The notes under the pieces are model-generated. The model made no database searches. It was not told the DNA's origin and saw nothing but the letters and a program-made list of their open reading frames with translations. From the NCBI GenBank assembly GCA_009026175.1, contig WBTZ01000010.1:1-60371 (forward strand): a DNA stretch of 60,371 nt. The letters run 5' to 3'. Position 1 is the stretch's first letter. Each line of letters begins with the position of its first letter. The translations under genes were made by a program, and so were the position numbers. Origin of the DNA: Zoogloea sp. (GTDB lineage: Bacteria; Pseudomonadota; Gammaproteobacteria; Burkholderiales; Rhodocyclaceae). This document shows positions 8,358 through 17,517 of this stretch, in pieces.

Positions 8358-8764
8358 GACCCGCCTCCGATCAGCCGCCACAGCACGCCGCCACCCGCCG
8401 CCAGGCCAAGCGCACCGAAGGCCAGCGCCCCGATCGTGAATCCGGCCGCACGCCGGGCCGGATCGCGGGCATAGCCCACGGCATAGGCTATCCGGCCGGC
8501 CAGCCACACCCCGCCCAGCGCCGCGGCCACGTCGTCGCGCACATAGGCTGCGCACAGCCACAGGCAGGGCAAGGTCATCACCGCCCATTCGAGAGTATTC
8601 ATCTGGACCCGGTAGAGACGCTCGAAGACCGGATGGCCGCTGACGGCCGGCGCCTGGATGGCGTATTTGTGGCGCCCCTTGCCCACCGCAGCGGCAGTGC
8701 CAAAAAGGAGCAGGACGATCAGCAGGGTGACACCGGCAGTCAGGGGTGAGGTGGCAAGCAGCAT
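8354..8764 (-). CDS. MAPEG family membrane protein
   Basis: The 136-residue protein has four hydrophobic segments and the MAPEG pattern, with GKGRHKYAIQAPAVSGHPVFERLYRVQMNTLEW spanning the first loop and the conserved Arg-x-x-x-Asn-x-x-Glu helix. The family includes membrane glutathione transferases and uncharacterised bacterial proteins. The start at 8764 (MLLATSPLTAG) was chosen since the longer frame lacks family similarity. It is the first gene of a two-gene unit with the PHA depolymerase and is divergent from the ABC exporter. Confidence 0.85.
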   Translation of the reverse strand: MLLATSPLTAGVTLLIVLLLFGTAAAVGKGRHKYAIQAPAVSGHPVFERLYRVQMNTLEWAVMTLPCLWLCAAYVRDDVAAALGGVWLAGRIAYAVGYARDPARRAAGFTIGALAFGALGLAAGGGVLWRLIGGGS

Positions 8765-8834
8765 GGCAGGAACGATTCCTTGGATTCGGATGCCATAGCT
8801 TACCGGCCCCCGCCGCATGTTTGTGCATCGCACC

Positions 8835-8840
8835 TACAAT
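8835..8840 (+). promoter_or_regulatory. -10 element of the ABC exporter promoter
   Basis: TACAAT is a good sigma-70 -10 hexamer; no strong -35 was found at the normal distance. Transcription would begin near 8847, which rules out the ATG at 8839 as a start for the downstream gene. Confidence 0.45.
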
Positions 8841-8865
8841 GCTCTCCCGTCACCCACCGCCCCTC

Positions 8866-10620
8866 ATGCCTGCGCCCCCCGTCATGCCCAGCCATCCCGC
8901 CCGCGCCCTGCTCCACCTCCTTGCCCCCTATCGCCGCCGTGTGCTGATTGCCGCACTGGCTCTGGTCACCGCCGCGGGCGCCATGCTGGCGGTGGGCCAG
9001 GGGCTGCGCATGGTCATCGACCAGGGCTTCTCGGCCGGCAACCCAGACTGGCTGGACCGCAGCCTGGCAGCCATGTTCGGAGTCATCGCCCTGCTCGCGG
9101 CGGCCACCTACCTGCGCTTCTACAACGTGTCCTGGCTGGGAGAACGGATCACCGCCGACTTGCGCCGCAAGGTGTTCGACCACCTGCTGAGCCTGCCGCC
9201 TTCCTGGTTCGAAGCCGGGCGCACCGGCGAGGTCATCTCCCGCCTCACTTCCGACACCACCCAGATCGAGAACGTGGTGGGCTCAAGCCTGTCGATCGCG
9301 CTGCGCAACGCACTGCTGCTGATCGGGGGACTGGTCATGCTGTTCACCACCAGCCTCAAACTGACCTTGCTGACCCTTGCCGGGGTGCCGCTGGTGGTGA
9401 CCCCCATCGTGCTGTTCGGCCGGCGGGTGCGCAGACTGGCGCGGGAGAGCCAGGACCGGGTCGCCGAACTGGGCAACCGCATCGACGAGACCATCCACGA
9501 GATCCGCATCGTGCAGGCCTATGGCCACGAAGCCGCCGACCGCCAGGATTTTGCCCGTCTGGTGGAGAACAGCTTCGCTACGGCACGCGAGCGGGTCGCC
9601 AACCGGGCGCGCCTGGTGGCGGCCGTGATGGTGCTGGTGTTCGGCGCGATTGCCTTCATCCTGTGGATCGGCGGCCACGACGTGCTGGCCGGCCGCCTGA
9701 GTGCGGGCGAGCTGTCGGCCTTCGTGTTCTACGCGGCCATCGTTGCCGGCAGTGTGGGCGCCCTGTCGGAGGTCTGGGGCGAACTGCAACGGGCGGCAGG
9801 CGCCACCGAGAGGCTGACCGAGATCCTCGCCACCCGGCCGGCCATCCAGGCCCCCGCTGCGCCGTGCGCCTTCCCGCTGCCGGCACGGGGCGAGATCGAA
9901 CTGGACACGGTGCGCTTCCGCTACCCGACCCGCCCGGACACCCCCGCCCTGGACAACTTCAGCCTGAAGGTGCGGGCCGGCGAGACCGTCGCGCTGGTCG
10001 GCCCCTCGGGCTCCGGCAAGAGCACGGTGTTCCAGCTCCTGCTGCGCTTTTACGATCCTGAACACGGCAGCGTGCGGATTGACGGCGTCCCCCTCGCCGA
10101 TGCCGATCCGGCGGACCTGCGCAGCCGCATCGCGCTGGTCTCCCAGGAGGCGGTGATCTTTGCCGCCAGCGTGGCCGACAATGTGCGCTACGCCCGCCCC
10201 GAAGCCAGCCTGGACGAGGTGAAGGCCGCCTGTGCCGCGGCCTTTGCCGATGAATTCATCACCCGTCTGCCGGAGGGCTACGACACCGACCTGGGCGAAC
10301 GGGGCGTCCGCCTGTCGGGCGGCCAGCGCCAGCGCATTGCGATCGCCCGCGCCATTCTGGCCGACCGGCCCATCCTGCTCCTCGACGAGGCCACCTCTGC
10401 CCTCGACGCAGAAAGCGAGCGCATGGTCCAGCAGGCCCTCGACGGGCTGATGCGCCAGCGCACCACCCTGGCCATCGCCCATCGCCTGGCCACGGTACAA
10501 AAGGCTGATCGCATCATCGTGATGGAGGCCGGGCACGTCGTGCAGCAGGGAAGCCACGCCGAGCTGATCGCCGGGGACGGCCTGTATGCCCGTCTCGCAC
10601 GGCTCCAGTTCACTGCCTGA
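8866..10620 (+). CDS. ABC exporter with fused permease and ATPase (MsbA/LipA-ABC-like)
   Basis: The product has 584 residues from the ATG at 8866 (584 aa; an ATG at 8884 is also possible). It carries a six-helix type I exporter domain (about residues 20-310) and an ATPase domain with Walker [10 protein letters not shown], signature [14 protein letters not shown], Walker [13 protein letters not shown] and the H-loop IAHRLAT. It functions as a homodimer in the inner membrane. Many such betaproteobacterial proteins are annotated as lipid A or MsbA-like exporters; the substrate is not evident here. The next gene is a FeeM-like acyltransferase, which may be a coincidence. Confidence 0.9.
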   Translation: MPAPPVMPSHPARALLHLLAPYRRRVLIAALALVTAAGAMLAVGQGLRMVIDQGFSAGNPDWLDRSLAAMFGVIALLAAATYLRFYNVSWLGERITADLRRKVFDHLLSLPPSWFEAGRTGEVISRLTSDTTQIENVVGSSLSIALRNALLLIGGLVMLFTTSLKLTLLTLAGVPLVVTPIVLFGRRVRRLARESQDRVAELGNRIDETIHEIRIVQAYGHEAADRQDFARLVENSFATARERVANRARLVAAVMVLVFGAIAFILWIGGHDVLAGRLSAGELSAFVFYAAIVAGSVGALSEVWGELQRAAGATERLTEILATRPAIQAPAAPCAFPLPARGEIELDTVRFRYPTRPDTPALDNFSLKVRAGETVALVGPSGSGKSTVFQLLLRFYDPEHGSVRIDGVPLADADPADLRSRIALVSQEAVIFAASVADNVRYARPEASLDEVKAACAAAFADEFITRLPEGYDTDLGERGVRLSGGQRQRIAIARAILADRPILLLDEATSALDAESERMVQQALDGLMRQRTTLAIAHRLATVQKADRIIVMEAGHVVQQGSHAELIAGDGLYARLARLQFTA

Positions 10621-10672
10621 AGGCCTTGCCCGACCTGGTCTTCCGACACATGGGAGACGTTTTGTTACAGGG

Positions 10673-10697
10673 CGGGTCGTGACAAGGTAGCGACCCG
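10673..10697. promoter_or_regulatory. Inverted repeat upstream of the FeeM-like gene
   Basis: CGGGTCG and CGACCCG are separated by 11 bases, about 50 bases before the FeeM-like start. No T-run follows, so an operator or structured leader is more likely than a terminator. Inferred only. Confidence 0.35.
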
Positions 10698-10743
10698 TCT
10701 GTAAAAAGTCCGCTGACCTGATATTTTCGATTTTTACGTTTTT

Positions 10744-11520
10744 GTGACTATTCTTTCAGCGGATTCCCAGATCGTCCTGCAGCCCGCCCGGCAGACGCAT
10801 CATCGCGAGTCGTCCGTCAAGGCGGGCAAGCCACGCCCGCTTGCGCGCAATTACGAGGTCCATAGCGTCGACCCCAAGCAGCATGAGCGCAGCGTCCGCC
10901 AGCTGGTCGAGAGGCGCTATGCCTGGCGCGGCCTGCCCGCCAGCTCAGAACACTGCAGCCCGGTCCACAGCCTGACCCTGGCCGCATCCTGCGGCGAAGA
11001 AGTCTTCGGTACAGCCACCCTTGGCCTCGACGGCCCGGGAGGATTGCACGCCGACCAGCTCTACAGCCATGAGCTGACCCGGCTCCGTGGTCCGGGGGTA
11101 CGCCTCTGCGAGATCACCCGGCTGGCTGTCGACACCCCCCACAACACCCTTGAAGTGCTGGGCACCCTGTTTCACCTGGCCTACATCCATGGCCGCCTGA
11201 TCCGCGGCGCAACCGACCTGGTGATCGAGGTACACCCCCGCCATGTCGGTTTCTATCAGCGCATGCTCGGCTTCGTCCAGCTGGGCGAGGAAAAGCCCTG
11301 CCCTCGGGTCGACAATGCGCCGGCCGTCCTGCTCCACCTGGATCTGCGCCACGTGGACCGGCAGATCGCCCAGCTGGGCGGTGCCCCATCCTGCCGGGCC
11401 CGATCCCTCTACACCTACTTTCTGTCCCGCGACGAACAGGAGAACGTACTGAATGCCTGCGGCCGGGCCCGGCCCGCCGGACTCGACAAACTCCCCGCAA
11501 GGTCGGGGCAACTCGGGTAA
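10744..11520 (+). CDS. FeeM-like N-acyl amino acid synthase (GNAT fold)
   Basis: The 258-residue product is similar to FeeM and AHL-synthase-like acyltransferases, which join a fatty acyl group from acyl-carrier protein to an amino acid. Supporting segments are VFGTATLGLDGPGGLHADQLY, LCEITRLAVD, LFHLAYIHGRLIRGATDLVIEV, HPRHVGFYQRMLGF and the C-terminal ARSLYTYFLS, in the usual order. The GTG at 10744 is the first start in frame; no good ribosome site was seen, so the exact N-terminus is uncertain. It ends 39 bases before ettA. A signalling or lipid product is plausible, but the acceptor is unknown. Confidence 0.75.
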   Translation: MTILSADSQIVLQPARQTHHRESSVKAGKPRPLARNYEVHSVDPKQHERSVRQLVERRYAWRGLPASSEHCSPVHSLTLAASCGEEVFGTATLGLDGPGGLHADQLYSHELTRLRGPGVRLCEITRLAVDTPHNTLEVLGTLFHLAYIHGRLIRGATDLVIEVHPRHVGFYQRMLGFVQLGEEKPCPRVDNAPAVLLHLDLRHVDRQIAQLGGAPSCRARSLYTYFLSRDEQENVLNACGRARPAGLDKLPARSGQLG

Positions 11521-11559
11521 AGTCTCGCCTTTGTTTTTTCGCGTTACCGGATATCTCCC

Positions 11560-13224
11560 ATGGCCCAATATGTCATGTCCATGCTGCGCGTCAGCAAGGT
11601 CGTCCCGCCCAAGCGGCAGATCATCAAGGACATCTCCCTGTCCTTCTTCCCCGGCGCCAAGATCGGCCTGCTCGGCCTGAACGGCGCCGGCAAGTCCACC
11701 GTGCTGAAGATCATGGCCGGCGTCGAGAAGGAATACGACGGCGAGGTCCAGTGGCAGCCCAACATGTCCATCGGTTACCTGCCCCAGGAGCCCAGGCTGG
11801 ACCCGGAGAAGACCGTCCGTGAAGAGGTCGAATCCGGCCTCGGTGAAGTCATGGAGGCCAAGCAGAAGCTCGAGGAGGTGTATGCCGCCTACGCCGAGCC
11901 GGACGCCGACTTCGACAAGCTGGCCGAGCTGCAGGCCAGGTACGAGAACATCATCGCCACCAGCGGCGCCGACGTGGAGACCCAGCTCGAGATCGCCGCC
12001 GATGCGCTGCGCCTGCCGCCCTGGGACGCCAAGGTCGGCCCCCTGTCCGGTGGCGAGAAGCGCCGCGTGGCCCTGTGCAAGCTGCTGCTGTCCCGCCCGG
12101 ACATGCTGCTGCTCGATGAGCCGACCAACCACCTGGACGCCGAATCGGTCGAATGGCTGGAGCAGTTCCTGGTGCGCTTCCCGGGCACCGTGGTGGCCGT
12201 GACCCACGACCGCTACTTCCTCGACAACGCAGCCGAATGGATTCTCGAGCTCGACCGCGGCCACGGCATCCCCTGGAAGGGCAACTACTCCAGCTGGCTG
12301 GAGCAGAAGGAAGCCCGCCTGGAGCAGGAAGCCAAGCAGGAAGGCGCCCGCATCAAGGCCATGAAGCAGGAGCTGGAATGGGTGCGCTCCAATCCCAAGG
12401 CGCGCCAGGCCAAGAGCAAGGCGCGTATCGCCCGCTACGAGGAGATGTCCAGCGTCGAATACCAGAAGCGCAACGAGACCCAGGAAATCTTCATCCCGGT
12501 GGGCGAGCGCCTGGGCGACAAGGTCATCGAGTTCACCGACGTGTCCAAGGGCTTTGGCGACAAGCTGCTGATGGACAAGGTGAACTTCAGCATCCCGGCC
12601 GGCGCCATCGTCGGCATCATCGGCCCCAACGGTGCGGGTAAGTCCACCCTGTTCAAGATGATCACCGGCCAGGACAAACCGGACTCCGGCGAGGTGGTGG
12701 TCGGCCCCACGGTCAATATCGCCTACGTGGACCAGTCCCGCGACTGCCTGGATGGCAGCAAGACCGTGTTCGACGAACTGGCCGGCGGTGCCGACATCCT
12801 CACCATCGGCAAGTTCGAGATGCCCAGCCGGGCCTACATCGGCCGTTTCAACTTCAAGGGCGGCGACCAGCAGAAGCTGGTGGGCAACCTGTCCGGTGGT
12901 GAACGTGGCCGCCTGCACCTGGCCAAGACGCTGATGAGCGGCGGCAACGTGCTTCTCCTCGACGAACCGTCCAACGACCTTGACGTGGAAACCCTGCGGG
13001 CCCTGGAAGACGCCCTGCTGGAGTTCGCCGGTTGCGCGCTGATCATCTCCCACGACCGCTGGTTCCTGGACCGGATCTGTACCCACATCCTGGCCGCCGA
13101 AGGGGATTCCAAATGGACCTTCTTCGCCGGTAACTACCAGGAGTACGAGGAAGACAAGCGCAAGCGCCTGGGAGAGGAAGGCGCCAAGCCCAAGCGGATC
13201 CGCTACAAGCCGATCAGCCGCTGA
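11560..13224 (+). CDS. ettA: Energy-dependent translational throttle protein EttA (ABC-F)
   Basis: The 554-residue soluble protein has two ABC ATPase domains in tandem, with Walker A GLNGAGKST and GPNGAGKST, signatures LSGGEKRRVALCKLLLSRPD and LSGGERGRLHLAKTL, and Walker B LLLDEPTNHLD and LLLDEPSNDLD. The linker and arm sequence and overall length match EttA, which binds the ribosomal E site and gates entry into elongation according to ATP/ADP ratio. Start MAQYVMSMLRVSKVVPP is typical for the family. A strong terminator follows. Confidence 0.97.
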   Translation: MAQYVMSMLRVSKVVPPKRQIIKDISLSFFPGAKIGLLGLNGAGKSTVLKIMAGVEKEYDGEVQWQPNMSIGYLPQEPRLDPEKTVREEVESGLGEVMEAKQKLEEVYAAYAEPDADFDKLAELQARYENIIATSGADVETQLEIAADALRLPPWDAKVGPLSGGEKRRVALCKLLLSRPDMLLLDEPTNHLDAESVEWLEQFLVRFPGTVVAVTHDRYFLDNAAEWILELDRGHGIPWKGNYSSWLEQKEARLEQEAKQEGARIKAMKQELEWVRSNPKARQAKSKARIARYEEMSSVEYQKRNETQEIFIPVGERLGDKVIEFTDVSKGFGDKLLMDKVNFSIPAGAIVGIIGPNGAGKSTLFKMITGQDKPDSGEVVVGPTVNIAYVDQSRDCLDGSKTVFDELAGGADILTIGKFEMPSRAYIGRFNFKGGDQQKLVGNLSGGERGRLHLAKTLMSGGNVLLLDEPSNDLDVETLRALEDALLEFAGCALIISHDRWFLDRICTHILAAEGDSKWTFFAGNYQEYEEDKRKRLGEEGAKPKRIRYKPISR

Positions 13225-13240
13225 GCCCCCGAAGCTTCAG

Positions 13241-13283
13241 CCCAGCAAAAAGCCCCGGTTATGTCCGGGGCTTTTTTGCTGGG
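13241..13283. terminator. Bidirectional terminator between ettA and the MtrB-like gene
   Basis: CCCAGCAAAAAGCCCCGG and its complement are separated by six bases, giving an 18-19 bp stem with a T-run on each strand. It serves the convergent ettA and electron-conduit operon. Confidence 0.9.
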
Positions 13284-13300
13284 CGGGTGGTCTTCGCCCG

Positions 13301-15436
13301 TCAGAACGAATGCAGCAGCGACAGGCCGATCACCTGGGTGGTCTGCTCCGGCTTCACGTAGACCCGGGTGCCGTCCGCATACACCCAGTTGGTCCACGTG
13401 TAGTCGTCCATCTTGCGCAGGTCGTAGATGTAGTCGAGGCGCACACGGGTGGCCTTGCTCACCGGATACATGCCGAACAGCTTGAAGGTGTTCTGCGTGT
13501 ACTTGGTGTCCGGCAACACGCCCATGCCGGCTGCCACCGTGCCGGTGGTCGAGCAGGTAGCGTTGGTACAGGTGGTCGCCGGCATCTTGCTCACCTCCTG
13601 CTTGTTCACATCCTGGTAGATCAGCAGCTGGGCCCCTACGTCCACCCTGGCAATCCGCCCGTTGAGGCCGATGCCGAACTGGTCGGAGTCCTGCTTGAGG
13701 TTGGCATCCCACTGCACCAGCGTGCCGGTACGGAAGGTGTTGACCGTGCAGTTGCTGCCGTTGCCGGTGGTACACACCGCGCCCTGGGCATACTGGCGGG
13801 TCTCGCCGTTCTGCTTGGTGTACCAGGCATTGAGCTTCCAGACATCGCTGATCGCGTAGCTGCTGTCCACCGAGAAGATCTGCCCCTGGCCCTTGTCGAG
13901 GCCGTAGGTGCTCTTGTTGTAGTCCTCGAGGTAAGCCTCATAGGCAAACTGGATGTTGAGGGCCTCGGTGGCGGTGACATCGAGCATGCCCCGGATGCGG
14001 TCGCGGTTCCGGTCGGCCAGGTATACCGGCAGGATCGGCGGCGTGGTGCCGTTGTTCCATTCGGAGCCCTTGCGCTCGGAGTGGGCGAAACTCAGGGTGC
14101 CGTTCAGGCTTTCACCCATGCTGTGCGATACCGCCAGGCGGCTGGTGAGTTCGGACACATCGTGCCGTTCCCATTCCTTGCTGCTCTTGTTGCTGTAGTC
14201 GAAGCCGCCGGTCAGGTTGAAGCCGGCGCCCAGGCGGTAGTTGGCCTCGAGCTTGCCCCAGTTGGCGGTATGGGACTCGGGGTTGTTCAGGTAGTTGGTG
14301 GTGACCCCGTTGCTGGTGGTGGTGCCGAAGATACGGATCGGGGTCTTGTCCTGCCGGTCCTCGTAGCGCCAGGAGGCCAGGACCTTGAGGTCTTTGGTCA
14401 GGCGTGAGGTGATCGACGAATAGACCTCGGTGGTCTGTACCTTGGCATTGAGGCTGCTGCCGATGCCTGCAAGAGTGGGCTGGCCGGTCAGGAAGTTGTC
14501 GTCCTGCCGCCCTTCCGACCATGCGACCTTGAGGTTGGCCCGGGTGTCCTTCGAGAAGTTGTAGGCGCCCGCCGCGTAAAACTGCTGCACGGAGTTGTCC
14601 GGCGCCAGGGCGATCGGCGACAGATTGGTGGCGACCAGTGCGGTGTTGGTGCCAGGCACCACAGCCAGGGCGTTCTGCTTGGTACCCAGGAAGCTGCCAT
14701 AGAAACCCGCGGACAGCTGGTACTTCTCGGTGGTGTACTCCACCGTGGCTTCCATCTGCTTGTGGTTCTGGTTGATCGGCTCCGGCGCAAACAGGAAGGC
14801 GCTGTAGATGTTGGCCGGCGTGGCCCCCGTTCCGGTCACGCCACGCACGCCGCTCATGCGGGTGCCTGTCTTGTCCTCGTTCTTCACCGAGAAGCCGAGT
14901 TTGAGACCTGGCATGACGTACTTGCTGCCGGCCACCGTGGTGATCTCCCTCTCGGTCCGGAGGGTCACGTCGTACAGGTTCGGATTGTTGGCCGCCGCTG
15001 CCGTATTGGCGATGTTGGGCTGCCCGATGGTAGTGGAGCCCACCCCGCTCACCGCAGTCCGCACATCGTAGGGGCTGTAGCGCGGGATCTGGTTGTAATC
15101 GAGACTGATCGACCAGTCGCCCTGCTTCTCGTAGGAGATGCCGGCCTCCTGCGTGCGCAGCCCGAGGTTGCGGGCGTTGACGCTGAACCATTCGGCGTCC
15201 TTGCGGCGGACGATGTCCACATCAACGTTGGGACTGATCCCTTCCTTGGTGGTTGCGTTGTACTGACGATAGAGCGGATTGACCTTGTCCGTGTAAGGCA
15301 GGTTGAGCGTGGCGTCAGTGGCGTTGGGCGAAGTCAGTTCGGCAACATCGTCGTCCGCCCATGCGGACACCGTCGGAAAGGCCGCCATCAGGGCGATCGC
15401 CAGCAGGGTCGGCCGGAAAATTGAATGCGATTTCAT
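13301..15436 (-). CDS. mtrB: MtrB/PioB-family decaheme-associated outer-membrane beta-barrel
   Basis: The 711-residue product has a signal peptide (to about VSAWA-D) and a long strand-rich barrel ending in GLSLLHSF, a typical outer-membrane C-terminal Phe. Its similarity in pattern to PioB/MtoB/MtrB and its position directly downstream of the decaheme cytochrome support a porin sheath holding that cytochrome across the outer membrane. The N-terminal CxxC pair found in Shewanella MtrB is absent, but two cysteine pairs occur later (555/563 and 623/628), probably in external loops. Direction of electron flow cannot be told from sequence. It is the last gene of the operon. Confidence 0.88.
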   Translation of the reverse strand: MKSHSIFRPTLLAIALMAAFPTVSAWADDDVAELTSPNATDATLNLPYTDKVNPLYRQYNATTKEGISPNVDVDIVRRKDAEWFSVNARNLGLRTQEAGISYEKQGDWSISLDYNQIPRYSPYDVRTAVSGVGSTTIGQPNIANTAAAANNPNLYDVTLRTEREITTVAGSKYVMPGLKLGFSVKNEDKTGTRMSGVRGVTGTGATPANIYSAFLFAPEPINQNHKQMEATVEYTTEKYQLSAGFYGSFLGTKQNALAVVPGTNTALVATNLSPIALAPDNSVQQFYAAGAYNFSKDTRANLKVAWSEGRQDDNFLTGQPTLAGIGSSLNAKVQTTEVYSSITSRLTKDLKVLASWRYEDRQDKTPIRIFGTTTSNGVTTNYLNNPESHTANWGKLEANYRLGAGFNLTGGFDYSNKSSKEWERHDVSELTSRLAVSHSMGESLNGTLSFAHSERKGSEWNNGTTPPILPVYLADRNRDRIRGMLDVTATEALNIQFAYEAYLEDYNKSTYGLDKGQGQIFSVDSSYAISDVWKLNAWYTKQNGETRQYAQGAVCTTGNGSNCTVNTFRTGTLVQWDANLKQDSDQFGIGLNGRIARVDVGAQLLIYQDVNKQEVSKMPATTCTNATCSTTGTVAAGMGVLPDTKYTQNTFKLFGMYPVSKATRVRLDYIYDLRKMDDYTWTNWVYADGTRVYVKPEQTTQVIGLSLLHSF

Positions 15437-15451
15437 GATCCCTCTCCTCGA

Positions 15452-16432
15452 TCAGCGGAAGAAGCGGAAGGGTCCGCTCGACGTCGCGTTGCTCGGGCTG
15501 TTGCTGCCATGGATGTTGGTATGGCAGTTGGCGCAGCCGCGGGCCTGGGCATAGCCCGGACCGATGTTGCTGCTGACGGCATTGGGCATGTTGGCGCGAA
15601 TCGCCGGCACGTTGCCCGGATGGGAGGCGTCGGCATGGCATTGCTGGCACAGGAAGGGCTGGCGGGCCTTGAGCATGGCTTCCGCGGTCGTGCCGTGGGG
15701 GTTGTGGCAGTTGCCGCAATCCTCGACCACCGGCTGGTGGTTATGCACGAAGGGGCCGCGCTTCTCGGCATGGCAGGTGAAACAGGTGGCGTTGGTGGTG
15801 TCCTTGACCAACATCTTCGGGCCCGCCGAGCCGTGGGCGTTGTGGCAGTCCGAGCAGCTCATCTTGCCTTCCGGGATCGGGTGGTGCGACGGCCGGTTCA
15901 GCTCGGAGCGCTGCTGCTTGTGACAGGTGTAGCAGACCTCGGCCTGGGCGCGCTTGTCGCGGACCTTGTCCTTTTCCACGTGTACCTGGTGGCAGGACGT
16001 ACAGCCGACATCCCGGTTGGCGTGGGCACTGGTGTTCCAGTTCATGTGCTTGCCACCCTGGTGGCAGGTGGTACAGGCCGCGCTCTTCTCTTCGGCCGTC
16101 AGCTTCGAGCCCTTGCCGAAGTTGCGGTCCGTCGCCGGGCGGTCCTTGAGCTTCTGGGGATTGTTCGTGTGCAGGTCACTCTCGCCGTGGCAGCTGGTGC
16201 AGCTGGGCGTGCGGCCGTCGGCCACGGTGCCGTGCTTGGTCTTGCCGATATGCAGGAGCTTGGGTTCGTCCGACTCGTCGTGACAACTGGTGCACTTGGC
16301 GTCGCCCTTGAGGACGAGATCCTTGGCTGCCGGCTTGGCGCCGGCCGGAGTGTCGGCGGCCGGTGCCACTGAAGCGCCGGCCAGGGCCCCGAGCACAAGG
16401 CACGAGGCAAACAACTGTCGCAAGAATTTCAT
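15452..16432 (-). CDS. mtrA: MtrA/DmsE-family decaheme c-type cytochrome
   Basis: The 326-residue protein has a signal peptide and exactly ten CxxCH motifs: CTSCH, CTSCH, CTTCH, CTSCH, CYTCH, CSDCH, CFTCH, CGNCH, CQQCH and CANCH. The spacing and the C-terminal IHGSN ... PFRFFR match DmsE/MtrA/MtoA/PioA cytochromes, which sit inside an MtrB-type barrel and pass electrons between periplasm and cell surface. The barrel gene starts 15 bases after its stop. No MtrC/OmcA-type surface cytochrome was seen in the window, as in PioAB/MtoAB systems. Confidence 0.95.
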   Translation of the reverse strand: MKFLRQLFASCLVLGALAGASVAPAADTPAGAKPAAKDLVLKGDAKCTSCHDESDEPKLLHIGKTKHGTVADGRTPSCTSCHGESDLHTNNPQKLKDRPATDRNFGKGSKLTAEEKSAACTTCHQGGKHMNWNTSAHANRDVGCTSCHQVHVEKDKVRDKRAQAEVCYTCHKQQRSELNRPSHHPIPEGKMSCSDCHNAHGSAGPKMLVKDTTNATCFTCHAEKRGPFVHNHQPVVEDCGNCHNPHGTTAEAMLKARQPFLCQQCHADASHPGNVPAIRANMPNAVSSNIGPGYAQARGCANCHTNIHGSNSPSNATSSGPFRFFR

Positions 16433-16508
16433 GTTTTTCTCCCTAGTCCTGCAGTTTCTTGTGCGGGCAGCACGACACGCAGGCGGGTCGTGCTGCCTCC
16501 TCCCCCGC

Positions 16509-16862
16509 TTACTTGGCGAGAGAGAGGATCCAGTCGGTCAGGTTCTTGATGGCCGCCTTATCCTTGGTCTTGAGGATCTTGTGCTCCTCTTCCTTGCCAT
16601 CCTCGAACTTCACCATTTCCGGCACAGTGAGGTGATGAAGCAGCTTGGCCTCGGCGTCGGACTTGCCCTTGAGGGACTTGCTGATGTCGGTCAAGGACTT
16701 GGCTTCCTTCTTCTTGTCCAGCGCGTGACACTTGAAACAGCCTTCCTTCTTGGCCAGCGCCTGGGCCTCGTCGGCATCGAAGGCAAGGGCCGCGCTCGAC
16801 GCCAGCAGTCCCGCGGCACACAACCCGGACATCACGAGGGCATGCAGTTTCAGTTTTTTCAT
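16509..16862 (-). CDS. Monoheme class I cytochrome c (MtoD-like)
   Basis: The 117-residue exported protein has a signal peptide ending ALA-F, one heme motif CFKCH (Cys42, Cys45, His46) and a likely axial Met83 in TVPEMVKF. Size and position beside an MtrAB pair resemble MtoD of Sideroxydans. It would carry electrons through the periplasm between the membrane cytochromes and the decaheme protein; this is inferred from context. The mature sequence is lysine-rich. It lies between the cytochrome b gene (40 bases) and the decaheme gene (76 bases). Confidence 0.88.
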   Translation of the reverse strand: MKKLKLHALVMSGLCAAGLLASSAALAFDADEAQALAKKEGCFKCHALDKKKEAKSLTDISKSLKGKSDAEAKLLHHLTVPEMVKFEDGKEEEHKILKTKDKAAIKNLTDWILSLAK

Positions 16863-16902
16863 ATCGACTCTCCTTCAGGGTGTTTATGGCTTATGCGAAT
16901 AC

Positions 16903-17517
16903 TCAATGCTCGTACCAGCCGGTGAACATCATCTTGAACAGGCTGGACACCTTGGGCCCCATGGTGCCCAGGTAGATGTGGCTGACCACGAACAGGATGA
17001 TCACTGCCGCGCCGAGGTAATGGACCAGGGCGATCGGCAGCAGCCCGTCGAGTCCGAACAGGGTGTCCGGGGAGAACTGGGGGTACAGGAAGATCAGGCC
17101 GCTGACGATCACCGCCGGCAGCACCAGGTACATGATCGACCAGTAGGTCACCGCCTGCAGGGCGTTGAAGTTGGTTTCCGGCGTCGGCGGGAAGGGTTCG
17201 GGCTCTCCCTTGAAGATGCCGGAGCCGTAGTACTGCATCTGCCGCAGGCAGCGCTGGATGATGCCGGGCGGCTTGGGCACGTACTGCCACCAGTTGCCGG
17301 TGACGATGTTGCCGATCACGAAGACCGCGTAGAGCCCGACCAGGATCACCCCCGCCACGTTGTGGATGCGGGCCGCCAGGGAGAATTCCACCAGCGGCAG
17401 GGCCGGGTCGGAGAAATGCAGGCTCATCCCGGTGACCGCCAGCACGATGATGGCGAGGGCATTGCTCCAGTGCCACAGGCGGATCCACAGGGGCAGCATG
17501 AAGACGCGCTTAGTCAT
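16903..17517 (-). CDS. Membrane cytochrome b (cytochrome b/b6-type, CbcB-like)
   Basis: The 204-residue product has four or five hydrophobic helices with four well-placed histidines, His16 (RLWHWSN), His52 (ARIHNVAG), His166 (ALVHYLGA) and His180 (VVSHIYLG), fitting two b-type hemes as in Ni-hydrogenase/thiosulfate reductase-type cytochrome b subunits. It overlaps the heptaheme gene by eight bases, so the two products are likely partners in one quinone-linked complex. The start at 17517 gives the family's N-terminal segment; the upstream in-frame extension lies within the heptaheme gene. Confidence 0.85.
   Translation of the reverse strand: MTKRVFMLPLWIRLWHWSNALAIIVLAVTGMSLHFSDPALPLVEFSLAARIHNVAGVILVGLYAVFVIGNIVTGNWWQYVPKPPGIIQRCLRQMQYYGSGIFKGEPEPFPPTPETNFNALQAVTYWSIMYLVLPAVIVSGLIFLYPQFSPDTLFGLDGLLPIALVHYLGAAVIILFVVSHIYLGTMGPKVSSLFKMMFTGWYEH

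Noticed and set aside
10945-13086. A 713-residue minus-strand frame opposite ettA
   Set aside because: It is the complement of a clear ettA gene, with low-complexity composition and no family motif; long antisense frames are common in GC-rich genes.
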